Shown: in pieces, positions 52,888-56,545 of the stretch
How the letters are laid out: the number at the start of each line of letters is the position of its first letter
How positions within the stretch are numbered: position 1 is the stretch's first letter
Origin: an uncultured Oscillospiraceae bacterium
GTDB taxonomy: Bacteria > Bacillota > Clostridia > Oscillospirales > Oscillospiraceae
Reading direction: 5' to 3'
Assembly (NCBI GenBank): GCA_949916125.1
Contig: CATLEJ010000002.1
Location: 1-56,545 of the forward strand
Length of the DNA stretch: 56,545 nt
The notes under the pieces: generated by a model
Told to the model about the DNA's origin: nothing
What the model saw: the letters and a program-made list of their open reading frames with translations, nothing else
Database searches by the model: none
Program-made: the position numbers and the translations under genes

Positions 52888-55173
52888 ATGAAGCAGCAAC
52901 GAACGCTGTATCGGCTGGCCGCGCTTCTGGCCCTGATCCTGCTGGCGGGCCTGTCCCCCGCGGCCCAGGCGTCCCCCGCCCCGGCGGGCGTGGCGGACCT
53001 GCGCTATCTGGCCCAGGACGGCGCGGAGGCCACCGCCGTGGCCCCCCAGTGGGAGCAGGGGGGGCGCTGGCTGTTCCTCCCCGCCTCGGCGGACCTGGCC
53101 GCCCTGCGGCTGTGGTTTGAGGGCGGCGAGATCCAGGCGGCCGCCAACGGGCGCGCCGCCGCCATCGCCAGCGGCCAGCCCTTTGACCTGGCGGGGCTGT
53201 TCCCCCAGCCGCCGGAGGACGGCAGGTACACCGTGACCCTCACCCGCGGCCAGGAGACGGCGGAGCTCACCATCATGAAATCCGCCGGCGTGGGCTCGCT
53301 CTACATCACCAGCCCCGATGGGGCCCACGACCGGGCCTGGGTGGAGCTGGACAAGGACAACAAGGCCGCCGGGGGCGGCGTGGCCCTGCTGCGCCCCGAC
53401 GGCACGCAGGTCTACAGCGGCACCCTCAAAAACATCAAGGGCCGGGGCAACTCCACTTGGCACTACCCCAAGCGGCCCTACCAGATCAAGCTGGGCGAAA
53501 AAATCGACCTGCTGGAGACCGGCGACCCCGGGGAGGCGGCCTCCACCTGGGTGCTGCTGGCCAACTACAACGACGAGACCCTGATTCACAACAGCCTGAC
53601 CTACGACCTGGCGGCGGAGCTGGGCCTGCCCTACTCCCCCCACAGCAAGCCGGTGGACCTGTACTATGACGGCCAGTACCGGGGCTCTTACCTGCTGTGC
53701 GAGAAGACGGAGGTGGCCCCCGGCCGGGTGGACATCCGCGACCTTGAAAAGGAGATCGAGAAGGCCAACCCGGACGCGGGCGATTTCGACCTGCTGGAGA
53801 CCGGCGCCGCGGCGTCCGAATCGGGCCTGACCTACCAGTATGTCTCCGGGCTGGCCCTGCCGGAGGACATCTCCGGCGGCTACCTGCTGGAGCTGGACAT
53901 GAAGGAGCGGGCCCTGGAGGAAAAAAGCTGGTTCCGCACCACCCACGGGAACTATGTGGTGTGCAAAAGCCCGGAGTACCTGCCCGCCGAGGCGGTGGAG
54001 TACATCGGCGGGCTGTACCAGGAGTTTGAGGACGCAGTTTACAACGGCGGCGTACACCCCGTCACCGGGAAGGCGTACAGCGAGTATGTGGACGCGGAGT
54101 CGCTGGCCAAGTGCTACCTGCTGATGGAGCTGAGCCAGGATGGGGACGCCTTCCTGTCCTCCACCTATTTCTACAAGCCCGCTGGGGAGGAAAAGCTGTA
54201 CGCCGGGCCGGTGTGGGACTTTGACTACACCTATGGGCTGTTCGGCAGCCGGGACAACGGCGCGGCGCTCAGCAGCCCGGAGGGGCTCACCGCCGCCCTG
54301 AACAGCCGTTTCGCCATCAAGCTGCTGTCCATCCCCGCCTTTCAGGAGGAGGTCCAGCGGGTCTACCGGGAGGAGCTGTACGGGCTGGTCACCGGCATTG
54401 CCCTGGGCGGGGCCGAGGGCGGCGGGGAGCGCCTGCGCCCCCTCGCCGGCTACGGGGCCCAGTGCGCCGCCAGCCAGGAGATGAACCGGGTGCTGTGGAC
54501 GCAGTACCTCACGGGCAGCTATGCCCAGGCCCTGGAAAAGTTCCGGGACTTCCTGGAGCGCCGCAACGACTGGCTGTACGCCGAGGTGACAGGCTGGACG
54601 GGCGAGCCCCTGGACACCCAGCGGTTTGTGGACGTGGGGGAGGACCAATGGTATTTTGACGCGGTGAGCTTTGTGGAGCGCCAGGGGCTGTTCCACGGGG
54701 TCAGCGAGACCCGCTTCGACCCCCGCGGGGTGATGAGCCGGGCCATGGCCGTCACCGTGCTCCACCGTCTGGCGGGCACGCCGGAGCCCGCCGGGGCCGG
54801 CTCCTTCCTGGACGTGCCCCAGGGCGCCTATTACGCCGAGGCGGTGGCCTGGGCCCAGGAGAACCGGATCATCGAGGGCGACGGCGGCGGGTACTTCCGC
54901 CCGGACAGGCCCGTCAGCCGGGAGGAGCTGGTGACCATGCTGTACCGGTGGGCCCAGGCGGACCAGGCCCCCGGCGGGGACGCGCCCGCCATCCCGGACC
55001 GCTTTGCCGACCGCGGCACGGTGAGCGACTGGGCCCGCGCCGCCTTTGGCTGGGCCATCGACCGGAAGATCCTCCTGGGGAGGACGGAGACCACCCTGGC
55101 GCCCCGGCAGGATATCCTGCGCTGCGAGGCCGCCGCGGTCTTCCAGCGGTTCGCGCAGGGGCAGGGCGGCTGA
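52888..55173 (+). CDS. CotH kinase family protein with C-terminal SLH domains
   Basis: IKGRGNSTWHYPKRPYQIKLGEKIDLL, YLLCEKTEVAPGRVDIRDLE, GPVWDFDYTYGLFG; SLH FVDVGEDQWYFDAVSFVERQGLFHGVSETRFDPRGVMSRAMAVTVLHRLAG. Confidence 0.92.
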   Translation: MKQQRTLYRLAALLALILLAGLSPAAQASPAPAGVADLRYLAQDGAEATAVAPQWEQGGRWLFLPASADLAALRLWFEGGEIQAAANGRAAAIASGQPFDLAGLFPQPPEDGRYTVTLTRGQETAELTIMKSAGVGSLYITSPDGAHDRAWVELDKDNKAAGGGVALLRPDGTQVYSGTLKNIKGRGNSTWHYPKRPYQIKLGEKIDLLETGDPGEAASTWVLLANYNDETLIHNSLTYDLAAELGLPYSPHSKPVDLYYDGQYRGSYLLCEKTEVAPGRVDIRDLEKEIEKANPDAGDFDLLETGAAASESGLTYQYVSGLALPEDISGGYLLELDMKERALEEKSWFRTTHGNYVVCKSPEYLPAEAVEYIGGLYQEFEDAVYNGGVHPVTGKAYSEYVDAESLAKCYLLMELSQDGDAFLSSTYFYKPAGEEKLYAGPVWDFDYTYGLFGSRDNGAALSSPEGLTAALNSRFAIKLLSIPAFQEEVQRVYREELYGLVTGIALGGAEGGGERLRPLAGYGAQCAASQEMNRVLWTQYLTGSYAQALEKFRDFLERRNDWLYAEVTGWTGEPLDTQRFVDVGEDQWYFDAVSFVERQGLFHGVSETRFDPRGVMSRAMAVTVLHRLAGTPEPAGAGSFLDVPQGAYYAEAVAWAQENRIIEGDGGGYFRPDRPVSREELVTMLYRWAQADQAPGGDAPAIPDRFADRGTVSDWARAAFGWAIDRKILLGRTETTLAPRQDILRCEAAAVFQRFAQGQGG

Positions 55174-55286
55174 GGGCCGGGGCCTTCTTAACCTGAGGCT
55201 GCAAACAGGGCGTCATAAAAACGCAGGTCCGGGCGGCGGCCGGTCCGGACCTGTGGCGCACATCAGGCCGGACAGGAGGAATTCGT

Positions 55287-55817
55287 GTGACCCAATACCG
55301 CACGCTGAACGAACAGGAGATCTGCCGGGAGCTGTTTTGCGGCTTTACCCGCCGCCAGGTGGTCACGAAATGCCGGCGGCGGGAAAACGGATCCTGGGTG
55401 GTCCGGGACGACCCGTTCATCGACGACTGGTCCGAGGCGGACTATCAGACCCTCGTCTCCTGCCTGAGAAATACCGCGGCCACCGGGGGCATGGTGTGCG
55501 CCGCCTTTGTGGACGGCGTGCTGAAGGGCTTTGCCTCGGTGGAACCGGGCCTTTTCGGCGGGGAAAACCGATACCTGGACCTGACCAGCATCCATGTGTC
55601 GGAGGACCTCCGGGGGCGGGGGATCGGGTCCGCCCTGTTCCGGCTGGCCGGGGAGTGGGCCAGGGGGCAGGGGGCGAAAAAGCTGTACATCTCCGCCCAC
55701 TCGGCGGTGGAGAGCCAGGCGTTTTACCGGGCGATGGGCTGTGTGGAGGCCGAGCAGTACTGCCGGGCCCATGTCGACGCGGAGCCCTTTGACTGCCAGC
55801 TGGAGTGCGCGCTGTGA
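55287..55817 (+). CDS. GNAT family N-acetyltransferase
   Basis: LTSIHVSEDLRGRGIGSALFRLAGEWARGQGAKKLYISAHSAVESQAFYRAMG; GTG start with GGAGGAAT. Confidence 0.88.
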   Translation: MTQYRTLNEQEICRELFCGFTRRQVVTKCRRRENGSWVVRDDPFIDDWSEADYQTLVSCLRNTAATGGMVCAAFVDGVLKGFASVEPGLFGGENRYLDLTSIHVSEDLRGRGIGSALFRLAGEWARGQGAKKLYISAHSAVESQAFYRAMGCVEAEQYCRAHVDAEPFDCQLECAL

Positions 55818-55856
55818 GCGCCGCCCTCAAAACAGCGTTGACCACAAAGCGGACGC

Positions 55857-55894
55857 CGGCGGGGCGGCCAGGGCCGTCCCGCCGGCGTCCTCGC
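55857..55894 (+). terminator. Terminator-like stem-loop
   Basis: CGGACGCCGGCGGGGCGGCcagGGCCGTCCCGCCGGCGTCC. Confidence 0.5.
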
Positions 55895-55993
55895 TTTTCC
55901 CGTCCGTCATCTCGTGACCCTGCCGCGGCATTCCATAACAGCGGGATTGCCCTCCCGCCCCGAATCTGCTAAGCTGTACCGGGAGGTGTGGTG

Positions 55994-56545
55994 GTGAACA
56001 TGATCAGGTTTGCAGTCTGTGACGACGAGCCGCTGATGGCCCGGGACATCGCCGACCGTCTCGCCGGCTACATGGGGGAACGCCGGGCCGCCCCCTGCCG
56101 AGTCCAAAGCTTTTCCAGCGGCCGCGCCCTGCTGGAGCACGCCGGCGGCTTCGACGTGATTTTTCTTGACATCCGCATGGAGCCGCCTACCGGGATGGAC
56201 ACCGCCAAAGCCCTGCGCCGGCGGGGGGACCGGAGCCTGCTCATCTTTGTGACGGCCCTGCCGGAATGCGTGTTTGACTCCTTCGAGGTGGAGGCCTGCG
56301 GCTATCTCGTCAAGCCGCTGGACGACGCCCGCTTCCGGCAAACCATGGACCGGGTCCTCAGGCTGCTGGAGCGGAGGGCCGCCCAGACCATCGCCGTCCG
56401 GCGGGGCAGCGGCTGCGAGGTGCTCCCCCTCGCCGAGCTCGTATACTGCGAGGTGCAGGGCCGGAAGCTCTACCTCCACAAAAGCGGCGGCGGAGTGGTG
56501 GACTGCTACGGCAGGCTGGAGGAGCTGGAGCGCCGGGTTGACCGG
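55994..56545 (+). CDS. LytTR-type response regulator (REC + LytTR), truncated by window end
   Basis: MIRFAVCDDEPLMARDIADRLAGYM...FDVIFLDIRMEPPTGMDTAKALR...FVTALPECVFDSFEVEACGYLVKPL...IAVRRGSGCEVLPLAELVYCEVQGRKLYLHKSGG; GTG or ATG (56000) start; not in the ORF track because it is open at the edge. Confidence 0.92.
   Translation, partial: MNMIRFAVCDDEPLMARDIADRLAGYMGERRAAPCRVQSFSSGRALLEHAGGFDVIFLDIRMEPPTGMDTAKALRRRGDRSLLIFVTALPECVFDSFEVEACGYLVKPLDDARFRQTMDRVLRLLERRAAQTIAVRRGSGCEVLPLAELVYCEVQGRKLYLHKSGGGVVDCYGRLEELERRVDR

Overview
The window is 56.5 kb of GC-rich, low-GC-Gram-positive-type chromosome. Gene families (SLH proteins, T-box pheST, alr-mazF, uridine kinase with TGS domain, MATE pumps) suggest a Clostridia/Oscillospiraceae-like gut bacterium; this is inference, no search was run. 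From left to right it contains: a 131-bp-arm inverted repeat at the left edge; a GHKL sensor kinase; a sigma-54 activator divergent from a CitMHS/AtuA/acetoacetate-decarboxylase-like operon with a recognisable -24/-12 promoter and repeated palindromes; a dockerin-bearing M60-type metallopeptidase next to an SLH protein whose N-terminus is cohesin-like; a TGS-uridine kinase; a sulfatase; a hemerythrin-REC protein; MATE/MarR/MATE genes; a GH13 glucosidase; an FprA flavoprotein; AEC, MscS, MtaB and CNNM genes; an nnrD-LolA-like-alr-mazF cluster; T-box-pheST; a sugar ABC transporter with DUF2264, GH78 and GH2 glucuronidase genes; SecG; DUF305; a divergent pair of SLH surface proteins (beta-helix-like and CotH kinase); a GNAT; and a LytTR response regulator truncated by the right edge. 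The least conventional signals are intergenic: a set of multi-hairpin (cloverleaf-like) elements (about 1977-2143, 20300-20470, 30930-31005, 33343-33480, 36330-36444), some starting at promoters; a duplicated nnrD 3' end around one of them; a mazF with no antitoxin gene but a 37-bp hairpin carrying UACAU in its leader; and a short promoter-sORF-terminator unit at 20543-20747. All calls come from reading the sequence; no homology search or folding program was run.
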